A DNA stretch of 64,000 nucleotides from Flavivirga sp. 57AJ16 (GTDB lineage Bacteria > Bacteroidota > Bacteroidia > Flavobacteriales > Flavobacteriaceae): contig NZ_JAQZAT010000004.1 in NCBI RefSeq assembly GCF_028736925.1, positions 227,627 to 291,626 of the forward strand, given 5' to 3'. Positions 63,896 to 64,000 of this stretch are shown here, in pieces. The number at the start of each line of letters is the position of its first letter. Position 1 is the first letter of the stretch. The translations under genes were made by a program, and so were the position numbers. Under the pieces are notes generated by a model that searched no databases, was not told the origin of the DNA, and was given only the letters and a program-made list of their open reading frames with translations.

Positions 63896-64000
63896 TCATT
63901 CTGGAGGAATTAACTTAATTTTTCCTTCATGGTATTCTAAATGATAGTTCTTTCCTTTATTTAAATAAATTACATTATCCACTATTCTTTCATCTATCTT
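63896..64000 (-). CDS. C-terminal end of a protein running off the right edge
   Basis: An open frame enters from the right edge and ends at a TGA (63896-63898). Its 34 visible residues read KIDERIVDNVIYLNKGKNYH and LEYHEGKIKLIPPE. I do not recognise the family. Codon use is that of a real AT-rich gene, and it is separated from the RHS fragment by two hairpin modules. It may be another member of this cassette region. Confidence 0.55.
   Translation of the reverse strand, partial: KIDERIVDNVIYLNKGKNYHLEYHEGKIKLIPPE

Overview
The window looks like a chromosomal segment of a member of the Flavobacteriaceae (Bacteroidota). The evidence is AT-rich DNA, genes without Shine-Dalgarno sequences, two near-perfect flavobacterial promoters (TTG-N19-TAnnTTTG), type IX secretion sorting domains (type A and type B), a PorP/SprF protein, alternative complex III with cytochrome oxidase, DUF2723/GT117 and DUF5686-type proteins, and an ISAon1-type transposase fragment. 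I do not assign a genus.

Layout. 0-5 kb: a small secreted protein, queG, a cytochrome P450 and ruvB, all on the minus strand, with short dispersed repeats between them. 5-17.4 kb: a surface/secretion block on the minus strand, made of a Calx-beta protein with four exact 342-bp repeats and a type A sorting domain, then (in transcription order) a 1566-residue type B sorted adhesin, PorP/SprF and an OmpA-family lipoprotein-like partner. 17.7-29.3 kb: the respiratory operon actA-actB-actC-actD-actE-actF-coxB-coxA, encoding a quinol:cytochrome c oxidoreductase (alternative complex III) and the two core subunits of the terminal oxidase. 29.5-35.7 kb: a SPOR protein, a 52-residue membrane protein and the rimP-nusA-infB operon, whose leader carries a terminator-like hairpin. 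35.9-41.5 kb: a universal stress protein, a large phytase/esterase-like secreted protein flanked by 254-bp direct repeats, an orphan ISAon1 N-terminal ORF and a tRNA-Gln with two partial copies of its 3' end nearby. 41.7-54.3 kb: GT117-type membrane protein, polysaccharide deacetylase, a gene-free 1.26-kb stretch with two MITE-like palindromic elements, an atypical thioredoxin, a metallophosphoesterase, polA, a pair of palindromic repeats around a DUF559 remnant, and a YgiQ-type radical SAM protein. 54.7-60.9 kb: translation genes rplM-rpsI, rpsB, tsf, pyrH, frr, then a DUF5686-like outer-membrane barrel. 61-64 kb: a degraded RHS/polymorphic-toxin region with an RHS core plus variable tip, a frameshifted lipoprotein, an XRE regulator remnant, a second RHS crumb and a gene running off the right edge.

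The most unusual signal is a family of bipartite hairpin modules: a terminator-like stem with variable sequence, then a CTTACTC-type linker, then a second stem whose flanks are conserved (GCCACT ... AGCGGTAGC) while its inner arms vary in a compensating way, then AGCAGGGG. Four copies delimit the RHS-region gene fragments, and two more form one arm of the 254-bp repeats at 36.8 and 40.6 kb. They behave like boundaries of exchangeable cassettes; that role is inference. Everything here was read by eye, with no database search.
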